Below are positions 17,558-25,483 of a DNA stretch of 64,000 nt, in pieces. The notes beneath the pieces are model-generated. The model saw only the letters and a program-made list of their open reading frames with translations. It was not told the origin of the DNA and did no database searches. Each line of letters begins with the position of its first letter. The stretch's first letter is position 1. A program made the translations under genes and the position numbers. The DNA comes from Streptomyces sp. NRRL F-6131 (GTDB lineage Bacteria; Actinomycetota; Actinomycetes; Streptomycetales; Streptomycetaceae). The stretch covers positions 1 through 64,000 of the forward strand of contig JOHN01000020.1 in assembly GCA_000719695.1 (NCBI GenBank), read 5' to 3'.

Positions 17558-18730
17558 TCAGCCGAGGCGTTCCACGACGACCATGGCCGCGTCGTCGTCG
17601 AGCCGTCCGCCGACGTGGGCGAGCAGATCGCGGCGCAGGTGGTGCAGCAGGACGGCCGGACGTTCGGCCGGGTGGGCGGCGGCGCGTTCGGCGACGCGCT
17701 CGGGCAGCGGGAAGAACCGCCGCTCGGCGTCGCGGGCCTCGACCACGCCGTCCGTGTAGATCAGCAGCCGGTCGCCGGGCAGGAACGGGAACTCCTCCAC
17801 CACGTAGGGCGCCGGGACCAGTTCGCCCAGGCCCAGCGGGGGCGCCGGGCGGGACGGCTCCAGCGCGGTGACCTCGTCGTCGTGCAGGAGCAGCGGCGGC
17901 GGGTGACCGCAGTCGACCAGGCGGACCACCGAGCCGTCGTCCGGGACGTCGAGGACGACGGCGGTGATGAACGATTCGCCGCTGTCGTCCGCGGCGAGGT
18001 CCCAGGCGATGCTGCCGTCGAGGTGGCCGACGAGGCCGGGCAGGTCGGCGTGCAGATGGGCGGAGGCGCGGAAGGCGCCCAGCAGCAGCGCGGCGTCGCC
18101 GAGCGAGGCGAGGCCCTTGCCGCGGACGTCGCCGACCAGCAGCCGGGTGCCGGTGCTGGTCCGGGCCGCCGCGTAGAGGTCGCCGCCGACCTGCGCCTCG
18201 GCCTCGGCGGCCAGGTAGACGGAGGCGAGGTGCAGCCGGCCGATCCGCTCCGGCAGCGGGCGCAGCAGGACGCGCTGGGCGGCCTCGGAGACGGAGCGGA
18301 CCTGCGCCAGTTCTCGTTCGTGCCGGTCGCGCAGGACGCGCAGGCCGACGATGAGCGCCGAGACGGCGAGGAGCGCGCCCAGCTGGGTCTGGTGGTTGGC
18401 CGTGGTGAGGCCGTCGCGCAGGATGCCGATGACGGTGAGTGCGGCGAGGGAGAGCAGGGCGACGACCGTGGTGGCGCGGGCGCCGGCCAGGGAGGCGGTG
18501 AGGGCGGGGGCGACGATCAGCAGCGGGCCCAGGTGGATGTCCGGCGGGGAGAGCACGTCGACCACGGTGATCAGCACGATCAGGGCGAGCGGTACGGCCG
18601 TCAGCGCGCGGCGGTCGGGCCGCCAGGAATGGCGGCGAGCACGGGCACGCCGGTCGTCGGGGGGCCGTTCGTGGGGAGGCTGCCGAAGTGGCACCTCTCC
18701 TCTGTACACCGTCCGGGTGGTCGGCCGCAC
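17558..18730 (-). CDS. PP2C-type SpoIIE-family serine phosphatase, membrane-anchored
   Basis: 390 aa. An Arg-rich N-terminus is followed by about four transmembrane helices (residues about 45-130), a short coiled segment (RDRHERELAQVRSVSEAAQRVLL) and the SpoIIE phosphatase domain: AAEAEAQVGGDLYAAA, GDVRGKGLASLGDAALLLG, LVDCGHPPPLLL and DRLLIYTDGVVEARD with the metal-binding aspartates in place. Such proteins dephosphorylate anti-anti-sigma factors in stress signalling. GTG start at 18730 has no clear ribosome site; a start up to 12 codons downstream is possible. Monocistronic, convergent with the solute-binding protein gene. Confidence 0.85.
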   Translation of the reverse strand: MRPTTRTVYRGEVPLRQPPHERPPDDRRARARRHSWRPDRRALTAVPLALIVLITVVDVLSPPDIHLGPLLIVAPALTASLAGARATTVVALLSLAALTVIGILRDGLTTANHQTQLGALLAVSALIVGLRVLRDRHERELAQVRSVSEAAQRVLLRPLPERIGRLHLASVYLAAEAEAQVGGDLYAAARTSTGTRLLVGDVRGKGLASLGDAALLLGAFRASAHLHADLPGLVGHLDGSIAWDLAADDSGESFITAVVLDVPDDGSVVRLVDCGHPPPLLLHDDEVTALEPSRPAPPLGLGELVPAPYVVEEFPFLPGDRLLIYTDGVVEARDAERRFFPLPERVAERAAAHPAERPAVLLHHLRRDLLAHVGGRLDDDAAMVVVERLG

Positions 18731-18816
18731 CCCGGGGCGGTCTGCGGGGCCGAGGGCCGGCCCGCTGTCCGCCCGGGCCGGCGGCCCGGGCGGGTCGCCG
18801 AGGTCGGGCGCCCGGG

Positions 18817-19239
18817 TCAGTCCTCCGAGCCGTAGCGGGCCAGGTAGTCGGCGAACCGGGCGACGTCCTCGTCCGCCCAGCCGGTGAAGCGGGCCGTGAA
18901 GGAGAGCCGCCGTTGCTCGTTGGCCTCGTGCAGCAGGGTCAGGCCGGCGTCGGTGGCGAGCAGGATCTGGCCGCGCTGGTCCTCCGGGTCGGTCTCGCGG
19001 CGCAGCAGTCCGAGCTTCTCCAGCGCGGTGACCTGGCGGCTCACCGTGGACTTGTCGAGCATGAAGTGCGCGGCGACGTCGGCGGCCCGGCAGCCGCCGC
19101 GCTCGGTGATGAGGTCCAGGATGCTGTAGGTGACCAGAGAGAGGTCGGGGTGCAGCTGGGAGGCCTTGTGCCGGGCGCGGCGGGCGAAGGCGGTCAGTTC
19201 GCGCTGGATGGTGGCGATGGACGTCTCGCGGTCGGGCAC
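18817..19239 (-). CDS. MarR-family transcriptional regulator
   Basis: 140 aa, winged HTH of MarR type: LVTYSILDLITERGGCRAADVAAHFMLDKSTVSRQVTALEKLGLL then the wing DPEDQRGQILLATDAG. GTG start at 19239 is preceded by GAGGAGGTAG. A palindrome at 19271-19285 overlaps a TATGAT-like -10, arguing for autoregulation. The M48 protease gene ends 37 bp upstream on the same strand, so the marR promoter lies across that gene's stop codon. Confidence 0.9.
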   Translation of the reverse strand: MPDRETSIATIQRELTAFARRARHKASQLHPDLSLVTYSILDLITERGGCRAADVAAHFMLDKSTVSRQVTALEKLGLLRRETDPEDQRGQILLATDAGLTLLHEANEQRRLSFTARFTGWADEDVARFADYLARYGSED

Positions 19240-19270
19240 GTGACCTACCTCCTCGGTACTCGGGAAATTT

Positions 19271-19285
19271 GTTGCATCATACAAC
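19271..19285 (-). promoter_or_regulatory. Putative MarR operator overlapping -10
   Basis: GTTGCATCATACAAC is a 15-bp dyad with one mismatched pair. On the minus strand it contains TATGAT (19281-19276), close to a -10 consensus, 37 bp from the GTG. MarR family members typically bind such TTG...CAA dyads at their own promoters. Confidence 0.6.
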
Positions 19286-20524
19286 GGTCTCGGGCCTGTT
19301 CGACGTGCCGGACGGCCCGCCGGGCGGAGCGTCCGGAGTGCCGGTCCGGCCGGCCTGCCAGGCACGCGCCGCCGCGATCCGGCGGGTCGCGCTCGGATGA
19401 GTGGCGAACAGTAGCTCAAGCACCCTCGGTGGGTCGACGTCGGATACGTTGGTCAGCGCCAGTCTGCGCTGCATCGCGACGAACTGCTCGGCGTCCCCGG
19501 TCAGTTCGAGGGCGTGCCGGTCCGCCCGGGTCTCCACCCGGCGGCTCACCGCGCACTGCACCGGACCGGACAGCGCACCCAGCACCGCCGCGCACGCCGC
19601 CAGCAGCGCCATCGACCGCGGATCGGCCACGTCCGCCGCACCGGCCGCCGACAACAGCGCGTCCCGGCCGGACACCAGGCCCAGCAGCACCACCACGACG
19701 GCCGCGCCGACCGCGCCCAGCACCGTCCCGGTCAGCACGTCCCGGTGCTTGACGTGCCCCAGCTCGTGCGCCACCACCAGCTCCACCTCGCGCGGATCGG
19801 CGGTCGACAGCAGCGTGTCGTACGCGACGATCCGCCGCGTCGCCCCCAGGCCCGAGACGTACGCGTTCAACGCCGTCGTCCGGCGCGAGGCGTCCGCCAC
19901 CAGGACGTCCCGCACCCGGACGCCGTCCCGCGCGGCCAGGCCCAGCAGCGCCTCGCGCTGCGGGCCCGGAGCCATCGGCGTGAACCGGTTGAACACCGGC
20001 TCGACGAGCAGCGGGTAGAGGAAGGAGAGCACGGCGGTCAGCAGCGCCGCCGCGCCCGCCGCCGGGAGCCACCAGCGGTCCGGCGAACGGCCGATCAGCG
20101 TGTACAGGCCGAGGGTCACCGGCAGGACGAGGGTCAGGGTGAGGACGAGTCCGCGCAGCGCGTCCACCGCCCAGCCGGCCCAGCCCTGGGTGACCAGGCC
20201 GAACCGGGCCCGGACCGAGCGGGCGCCCGCCCCGAACGGCAGCTGCGCCAGTTGGCCGAGCAGGACCAGGGCAGCGGCCCCGCCGAGCACCTGCGCCGCC
20301 CAGGAGCCGCCGAACCAGCCGCCGACCGCCGATACCAGCCCGGCGCCGGCGGGCGTCAGTCCGAGCACCAGGGTCAGCGCGAGGCCGACGAGCCGCCCGC
20401 CGAGCGCCCACGGCAGCTGGGCGCGGCGCAGCGCGCGGCCGCGGGCGCGCTGGGCGGGGGTGAAGTCGGGCGTGGGGGAGGGGGAGGGGTGGTCGCCCGG
20501 AGTTGGGCTGACAGAATCTGTCAT
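19277..20524 (-). CDS. M48-family membrane metalloprotease (HtpX/Ste24 type)
   Basis: 415 aa. About six membrane spans; zinc site HELGHVKH (His253, Glu254, His257) with the third ligand in ETRADRHAL (Glu331), and the flanking LNAYVSGLG segment typical of CAAX-prenyl/Ste24 proteases. Expected to degrade membrane or misfolded proteins at the cytoplasmic face. The only available ATG (20524) lies inside heptad element B with an in-frame TAA immediately before its preceding codon; the first residues MTDS are encoded by the repeat. Only a weak GGA precedes it. Confidence 0.85.
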   Translation of the reverse strand: MTDSVSPTPGDHPSPSPTPDFTPAQRARGRALRRAQLPWALGGRLVGLALTLVLGLTPAGAGLVSAVGGWFGGSWAAQVLGGAAALVLLGQLAQLPFGAGARSVRARFGLVTQGWAGWAVDALRGLVLTLTLVLPVTLGLYTLIGRSPDRWWLPAAGAAALLTAVLSFLYPLLVEPVFNRFTPMAPGPQREALLGLAARDGVRVRDVLVADASRRTTALNAYVSGLGATRRIVAYDTLLSTADPREVELVVAHELGHVKHRDVLTGTVLGAVGAAVVVVLLGLVSGRDALLSAAGAADVADPRSMALLAACAAVLGALSGPVQCAVSRRVETRADRHALELTGDAEQFVAMQRRLALTNVSDVDPPRVLELLFATHPSATRRIAAARAWQAGRTGTPDAPPGGPSGTSNRPETVV

Positions 20525-20571
20525 CTGTTATCCGTCATCTGAAATCTGTCAGTTGTCAGTTGTCAGCCGCC
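20509..20571 (+). repeat. Heptad repeat element B
   Basis: Perfect inverted arms TGACAGA / TCTGTCA (20509-20523) lead into eight in-phase units from 20516: ATCTGTC, ATCTGTT, ATCCGTC, ATCTGAA, ATCTGTC, AGTTGTC twice and terminal AGCCGCC. It lies between the end of the DUF1876 gene and the M48 protease, both leftward, and supplies the protease start codon. Unit order parallels elements A, C and D. Confidence 0.9.
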
Positions 20572-20695
20572 GGCGGTCCGGCCGTCCGGCGGTCCGTCGG
20601 TCCCGTCCTTCCGCCGACCGGCGAGGTCGGAGGATCGATGCTCGGCCCGGCTCGGCGGGGCGTTCGAGGTCCGTCGTCCCCCGGCAGCCAGCATG

Positions 20696-21046
20696 TCACT
20701 CCTCGGCGGGCCCGGTGGCGCGCCGGGTGCCCTCGCGGAGCAACTGGTGACCGAGGTCGATCAGCGCCCGGCCGACCGCGAACTCGTCGCCCACCGACGG
20801 TGCCGGGGCGTCGAGCGGGTTGCGGCGGGCGAGCGCGTCACTGTGCAGCACATCGCCGTCGGCGTCGAGCACGGCGCGCACCCGAGTGGTGTCCCGTTCC
20901 TCGACCACGTGCAGACTCAGCTGCCAGTCCTTGGTGCGGACGCCCGGCTCACCGCTGCCCTCCGCCACGGTGTCGATGCGCGTACTCGCCTCGCCCGCAG
21001 TCCCCGTGCCCGCAGTCCCCGTGCCCGCAGTGACATTGCCCGCCAT
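20696..21046 (-). CDS. DUF1876 (dsRBD-like) domain protein
   Basis: 116 aa. After an N-terminal AGTGTAGTGTAG repeat (encoded by 15-bp DNA repeats), residues about 35-105 match the DUF1876 pattern (KDWQLSLHVVEERDTTRVRAVLDADGDVL, GRALIDLGHQLL). These small actinobacterial proteins have a dsRBD-like fold and no established function. ATG 21046 has GGTGG four bases upstream; longer frames to 21355 are not supported. Confidence 0.8.
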   Translation of the reverse strand: MAGNVTAGTGTAGTGTAGEASTRIDTVAEGSGEPGVRTKDWQLSLHVVEERDTTRVRAVLDADGDVLHSDALARRNPLDAPAPSVGDEFAVGRALIDLGHQLLREGTRRATGPAEE

Positions 21047-21357
21047 GATCCACCGCCTGCCGTCCGGCCCCCGCGCCCTCGCCTGCCGTTCCGTCCCCAC
21101 CACGCCGCCACACTCCCACGCTGCGCTCCGTCCGGCCGCCGCGCCAGGGACAGCGCGGCCCGGTCGGATCGCGGATCGGGACGGTAGGGCCAGGTGTCCG
21201 GCGTCGTCGGCGTGCCGTTCCCGTGCCGTTCCCGTGCCGCTCCGGGGCCCGCCCCGCCGCCCGCTCCCGGCCCGTTCGGTTGTGGACGTGGAGCGAAGGG
21301 GGCGCGGGGGAGTGGCGTAGGCTGACCGCTTCCGGATCGACCCCTGGGGGAACACTC

Positions 21358-22653
21358 ATGCGCCGTGCCGCGGCCTCCGTCGCACTGCTGCTCGGGCTGA
21401 TACCCGTGGCCGCCTGCGGACCGGACGACCCCGACCCGGCCACCGTCAAGGCCTCCAGGTCCGCCGCCGCTGCTGCCGCCGACGCCGCGAAGGCCTCGCC
21501 CGGAGCCGCCGACGCGTCCGGTGCCCCGAGCGACGGGACGTCCGCGGACGGCGGGGCGCCGCGCCCCGACGGCAGCATCACGGTGGCGTTCGCCGGGGAC
21601 GTCCACTTCGAGGGCCGCACCGAGGCCCGGCTCTCCGTCCAGCCTCCCGAGACGGCGCTCGGCCCGATCGCCAAGTCCCTCTCCGCCGCCGACCTCGCCG
21701 TCCTCAACCTGGAGACCGCGATCACCGACCGCGGCGCGCCCGAGCCGAAGACGTACACCTTCCGCACCTCGCCGAAGGCGCTGACGGCGCTCAAGGACTC
21801 CGGCGTCGACGTCGTCTCGCTCGCCAACAACCACGCCGTCGACTTCGGTGCCGACGGTCTCGCCGACACCCTCACCGCGAAGGCCTCCTCGCCGCTCCCG
21901 ATCGTCGGCTTCGGTCGCAACTCCCAGGAGGCGTACGCCCCGTACGTCACCACCGTGCGCGGTGTGAAGGTCGCGGTGGTCGCGGCCAGCCAGGTCGAGG
22001 ACCTCACCAACCAGAAGTGGCGCGCCGGTGCGAACAAGCCCGGCATCGCCTCGGCGCTGGACCAGACCGCGCTGGTCAAAGCGGTCGAGGAGGCGAAGCG
22101 GCAGGCGCCGGTCGTGCTGGTCTACCTGCACTGGGGCGACGAGGGCAAGGCCTGTCCGACCGGTGCCCAGACCGCCATCGCCAAGAAGCTCGCCGGCGTG
22201 GGGGCGACTGCCGTGGTCGGTACGCACGCGCACACCATGCTCGGCGCGGGCATGATCGGCTCCACCTACGTCGGGTACGGCTTCGGCAACTTCCTCTGGT
22301 ACGGCACCTCCAACTACGCCAACTCCAACGAGACCGGCGTCACCACGCTGACGGTGAGCCCGGCCGGCAAGGTCCTCGGCGAGGCCTTCGCCCCCGCGAC
22401 CGTCGACGACCGGGGCGTGCCGGTGCCGCAGACCGGCGCCGCCGCCACCGCCGCGCTCAAGCGCCGGGACGGCCTGCGGGACTGCACCGGACTCTCCCCC
22501 GTCCCGGGCGCTGCCGCCGGTCCCGCCGGTCCCGCCACTGGTCCCGCCTCCGGTACCGGCACGCCGTCCGCACGCACCACCGCGCCGGCCGGCACCACGC
22601 CGACCGGCAAGTCCTCGCGCGCCGCCACCCCCGCCCCGGCCGCCTCGCACTGA
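21358..22653 (+). CDS. CapA-family lipoprotein (PGA_cap metallophosphoesterase-like)
   Basis: 431 aa. Lipobox VAAC (Cys about residue 20) and an Ala-rich linker, then the CapA fold: VAFAGDVHFEGR, LETAITDRGAPEPKTYTFR, VSLANNHAVDFG, LVYLHWGDEGK and GTHAHTMLGAG, YGFGNFLWY. CapA proteins belong to the calcineurin-like/PGA_cap group linked to poly-gamma-glutamate capsule production; the capB/capC ligase genes are not nearby, so the role may differ. C-terminal Pro/Thr/Ala tail. ATG 21358 with GGGGG upstream. Its TGA stop is the first of three TGAs in a 14-bp tandem repeat. Confidence 0.85.
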   Translation: MRRAAASVALLLGLIPVAACGPDDPDPATVKASRSAAAAAADAAKASPGAADASGAPSDGTSADGGAPRPDGSITVAFAGDVHFEGRTEARLSVQPPETALGPIAKSLSAADLAVLNLETAITDRGAPEPKTYTFRTSPKALTALKDSGVDVVSLANNHAVDFGADGLADTLTAKASSPLPIVGFGRNSQEAYAPYVTTVRGVKVAVVAASQVEDLTNQKWRAGANKPGIASALDQTALVKAVEEAKRQAPVVLVYLHWGDEGKACPTGAQTAIAKKLAGVGATAVVGTHAHTMLGAGMIGSTYVGYGFGNFLWYGTSNYANSNETGVTTLTVSPAGKVLGEAFAPATVDDRGVPVPQTGAAATAALKRRDGLRDCTGLSPVPGAAAGPAGPATGPASGTGTPSARTTAPAGTTPTGKSSRAATPAPAASH

Positions 22654-22692
22654 GGTCCTCGCACTGAGGTCCTCGCGCTGAGGTCCTCGCGC
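22651..22692 (+). repeat. 14-bp tandem repeat beginning at the CapA stop codon
   Basis: Three units of TGAGGTCCTCGC[A/G]C at 22651, 22665 and 22679. The first TGA is the gene's stop. Because the unit is 14 bp the three TGAs lie in three different frames. Confidence 0.85.
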
Positions 22693-22759
22693 CGAGCACG
22701 CGCCCCGGCCGTGAGAGGGTCGGGGGCGGACGATCGGCGGACGGTGGAGGAGACGGGCC

Positions 22760-23350
22760 GTGACGGAGTGGACGGTGCACGGGCGGCGCCAGGTGTACGG
22801 CTCGCCCTGGGTGGAGCTGTGGTTGGACGATGTCGACATCCCCGGCGTCGGCCGGGTCGACCACCATGTGCTGCGGATGCCGAAGGAGTGCGCCGTCGCC
22901 GTCGTGACGGACCGGGAGGGGCGCTATCTGCTGCTCCACCGGCACCGGTTCATCACCGGCCGCTGGGCCTGGGAGCTGCCCGCCGGGTGGGTGGAACCGG
23001 GGGAGGCGCCGGCGGTGGCGGCCGCGCGCGAGGTCGAGGAGGAGACCGGTTGGCGTCCCGGTGCGGTCGAGCCGCTCACCGAGTTCGACGCGATGTCCGG
23101 GATCTCGACGATGCATTTCCACGCCTTCCACGCCACCGGCGCGACACGGCTCGGCGAGTCGGTCGACCGGGCCGAGGCGAGCCGCGTGGAGTGGCTCACC
23201 GAGGACGAGGTGGTGGGGCTGCTGACCTCGGGCGAGGTGGCGGACGGCGCCTCGCTGGCGGCACTGTCGTACTTCCTTGGCCCGCACCGCCTTTCGGTGG
23301 GCGCCCCGGCGGTGGGCGCCCCGGCGGCGGGCGGCGGGGACGCGCGGTGA
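22760..23350 (+). CDS. NUDIX hydrolase, ADP-ribose pyrophosphatase-like
   Basis: 196 aa. Complete Nudix box at residues 76-98 (G-x5-E-x7-REVEEETGW). The N-terminal strand layout (YGSPWVELWLDDVDIPG, HHVLRMPKECAVAVV) matches ADP-ribose/nucleoside diphosphate sugar pyrophosphatases. GTG start at 22760 after GGAGGAGACGG. The C-terminus has a WAP-like GAPAVGAPAAG repeat. Its stop overlaps the start of the broken CYTH gene by four bases (GTGA), so the two once formed an operon. Confidence 0.9.
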   Translation: MTEWTVHGRRQVYGSPWVELWLDDVDIPGVGRVDHHVLRMPKECAVAVVTDREGRYLLLHRHRFITGRWAWELPAGWVEPGEAPAVAAAREVEEETGWRPGAVEPLTEFDAMSGISTMHFHAFHATGATRLGESVDRAEASRVEWLTEDEVVGLLTSGEVADGASLAALSYFLGPHRLSVGAPAVGAPAAGGGDAR

Positions 23351-23767
23351 TCGAGGCGGAGCTGAAGGCGGTCGTCCGGATCCGGTGGCTTTGCTGAGCC
23401 GCTTGGAGGCCGCGTACGGGCCGGGCCGGGCCGCGCCGAGGTGTACCGGGACACCTACTACGACACCCCGGACGGACAACTCACCGACTCCAACGGCGAG
23501 TTGCGCATCCGTGAGGTGACCGGGGCGGACGGTGGCCGGACGGTGCTGCTGACGTACAAGAGCGCCCGGGTGGACGAGGCGTCCGGTTCGAAGCCCGAAC
23601 ACGAGACGCGGGTCGCCGACGCCGAGGCCGCGCACGCGATCGTGCGCGGCCTCGGCGAGGTGCCCCGGCTGGCCTTCGAGAAGCGGTGCCGGAACTACGC
23701 GTTCGCGTACACCGGCCGTCGGATGCTCGCGACGCCGGTCCGGGTGGCTGAGCTCGACTGGGCGTGA
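23347..23767 (+). pseudogene. CYTH-domain (class IV adenylate cyclase/thiamine triphosphatase-like) gene, frameshifted and truncated
   Basis: Three reading frames together give one CYTH N-terminal region: MIEAELKAVVR (from GTG 23347), then DPVALLSRLEAAYGPGRA, then EVYRDTYYDTPDGQL onward to 23767. Two frameshifts are needed, near 23379 (after GTCCG) and near 23432 (GGGCCGCGCCGAGG). The EAELK start motif, YYDTP, ELRIRE, LLTYK and FEKRCR motifs are recognisable. It stops at AELDWA, about two thirds of normal length, lacking the FLEVE metal-binding strand and the C-terminal half. Unless the frameshifts are sequencing errors, no functional product is made. Confidence 0.85.
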
Positions 23768-23802
23768 CGGGCGCGCGACGGCGAACGTGATGTGACGTGC
23801 CG

Positions 23803-24504
23803 TCAGTCCTTGTGGTTGGCCTCGCCGTGCTTCCAGTAGCCCTTGCTGTGGACGCGGTCGCGGGGGAGGGCCCAGTCGGTGAGCAGGTGGCGGCGGACGG
23901 TGGCCACGGAGTGTGCCTCCCCGGCCAGCCAGGCGGTGGTGCCGGTCGGGAGGTCGGTGCTGAGGAGGGTGTCGGCGAGCGTGCGGCCCTTCGGGCGGTC
24001 GGGGTCGCGGATCAGCCAGTGGCCGGTCAGACCGGGTCGGGCGGGCAGCGGCAGGGCGGCCCCGGTGGCGTCGCCGACCTCGACGAACACGGTGACCGGG
24101 AGGGCCCGCGGGAGCTCGTCCAGGATGGTGAGCGCGGCGGGCAGGGCGCTCTCGTCGGCGGCGAGCAGGACGTGGTCGGCGTCCTCGAAGGAGGGGCGGC
24201 GGCCGCGCGGTCCGGACAGCACGGCCCCGTCGCCGGGGCGGACGGTCGCGGCCCAGCGGGAGAGCGGACCGTTGCCGTGCAGCACGACGTCGATGTCCAC
24301 CTCCTGTCCGACGGGGCGGTGGTGGCGGATGGTGTACGCCCGGGAGTGGCCCTCCGGTGTCGCCAACTTGACCCACTGGGTGGCGTGTTCGAGGGCGAGG
24401 GTGTCCAGGGTGGAGCCGGCGAAGGTGAGCCGGACGAGGGCGGGGGTGAGCGGGGTGACGGCGACGACCCGTACGTCGTGGGTCGGCCGGGGGCGACGGA
24501 ACAC
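23803..24504 (-). CDS. Siderophore-interacting protein (ferric-siderophore reductase, SIP family)
   Basis: 233 aa. FAD-binding segment SRAYTIRHHRP, flavin/NAD region (LSRWAATVRPGDGAVLSGPRG), then the SIP C-terminal domain (DHVLLAADESALPAALTIL, WLAGEAHSVATVRRHLL, KGYWKHGEANHKD). These flavoproteins reduce Fe(III)-siderophores in the cytoplasm. Start chosen as GTG 24504 because GGAG lies five bases upstream; a GTG at 24552 would add 16 residues but has no ribosome site. It sits next to the dhb siderophore genes and probably serves them. No iron box is visible directly upstream. Confidence 0.88.
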   Translation of the reverse strand: MFRRPRPTHDVRVVAVTPLTPALVRLTFAGSTLDTLALEHATQWVKLATPEGHSRAYTIRHHRPVGQEVDIDVVLHGNGPLSRWAATVRPGDGAVLSGPRGRRPSFEDADHVLLAADESALPAALTILDELPRALPVTVFVEVGDATGAALPLPARPGLTGHWLIRDPDRPKGRTLADTLLSTDLPTGTTAWLAGEAHSVATVRRHLLTDWALPRDRVHSKGYWKHGEANHKD

Positions 24505-24594
24505 GGTGACTCCAGGGAAAGGGGGCGCCGCGGCGGGTCCCGGAGTGAACACGGGGGCGTGCGGCGCGGAGGGATCGAGCGGGAGGGGCGAACG

Positions 24595-25479
24595 TCAGCG
24601 CGGCAGGTGCTGGTCGAGCAGCGCGTCGACGAACGCGGGGTCCAGCGGGCGGCGCAGCACCAGGGCGCGGTGGTAGAGCGGGGCGAGCAGGGCGTCCAGC
24701 AGGACGGCGGCCTCGTCCGTGCCGCTCGGGCCGGACGCGTCCCGGTCGGACGGGCTCGCTCCGGGCCGGTTCTCGCCGGACGGGTTCTCGCCGGACGGGT
24801 TCTCGCCGGGCACGTCGCCCTCCGGGGCGAGCCCGAGACAGCTGCGGGTGTGGGCGATGTCCCGGGAGCGCAGTCCGTCCAGGAATCCCTCGTGCAGCAA
24901 CTCGGCGGTGCGGGCGTCCAGTTGGGCATGGCCCAGCAGCGCCTGGAGGACCTTGCCGGCCGGCGCGGCTCCGAGGAAGTCCGCGAACCGGTGGATGTAG
25001 GCGCGCAGGTCGGCCACGTCGGAGGGCGTCTGAGCGGGCCAGGCCAGGCCGGTGGTGGCGTCCAGGACGAGGTTGTCGAAGAGGATGTCGACCTTCGACT
25101 TCCACCAGCGGTAGATGGTCTGCTTGGCGACTCCGGCGGCGGCCGCGATGCCTTCGATGGTCAGGCCTTCGAAGCCCTGTTCCACCAGGAGGTCGTCGGT
25201 GGCGTTCAGCACCGCCAGGCGCGCGGCCTCGCTGCGCCGACCGCTGCCGCCTGCGCCACCGGCGTTGCCCCCGGCCTTCGTGCTGCCCCCGGCCTTCGCC
25301 GTGCCGGTCCCGTCGCTCCCGTCGCTCCCGTCGCTCCCGCCGGTCGTGCCGGCCGCGCGCGTGGCGGTGGCACGGCTGCCGACGGCGCGGCTTCCGGTGG
25401 CGGGGCGGGGCTGGGCGGCGATGGTGTCGGGATCCTTGTCCGGGGGCGGCTGGGAGCCGTTGAGGGTGGTCGCGGCCAT
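24595..25479 (-). CDS. TetR-family repressor with extended N-terminus
   Basis: 294 aa. A 75-residue low-complexity N-terminal extension (TATRAAGTTGG, DGSDGSDG, KAGGSTKAGG) precedes the TetR HTH (LAVLNATDDLLVEQGFEGLTIEGIAAAAGVAKQTIYRWWKSK, about residues 85-130) and an all-helical ligand domain interrupted by GENPSGENPSGENRPG repeats (15-bp DNA repeats near 24760-24810). ATG 25479 lies four bases after the MFS stop, with GGGGAGG nine bases upstream. Two identical 16-bp palindromes upstream of the MFS gene are its likely operators. Confidence 0.88.
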   Translation of the reverse strand: MAATTLNGSQPPPDKDPDTIAAQPRPATGSRAVGSRATATRAAGTTGGSDGSDGSDGTGTAKAGGSTKAGGNAGGAGGSGRRSEAARLAVLNATDDLLVEQGFEGLTIEGIAAAAGVAKQTIYRWWKSKVDILFDNLVLDATTGLAWPAQTPSDVADLRAYIHRFADFLGAAPAGKVLQALLGHAQLDARTAELLHEGFLDGLRSRDIAHTRSCLGLAPEGDVPGENPSGENPSGENRPGASPSDRDASGPSGTDEAAVLLDALLAPLYHRALVLRRPLDPAFVDALLDQHLPR

Positions 25480-25483
25480 CCTC

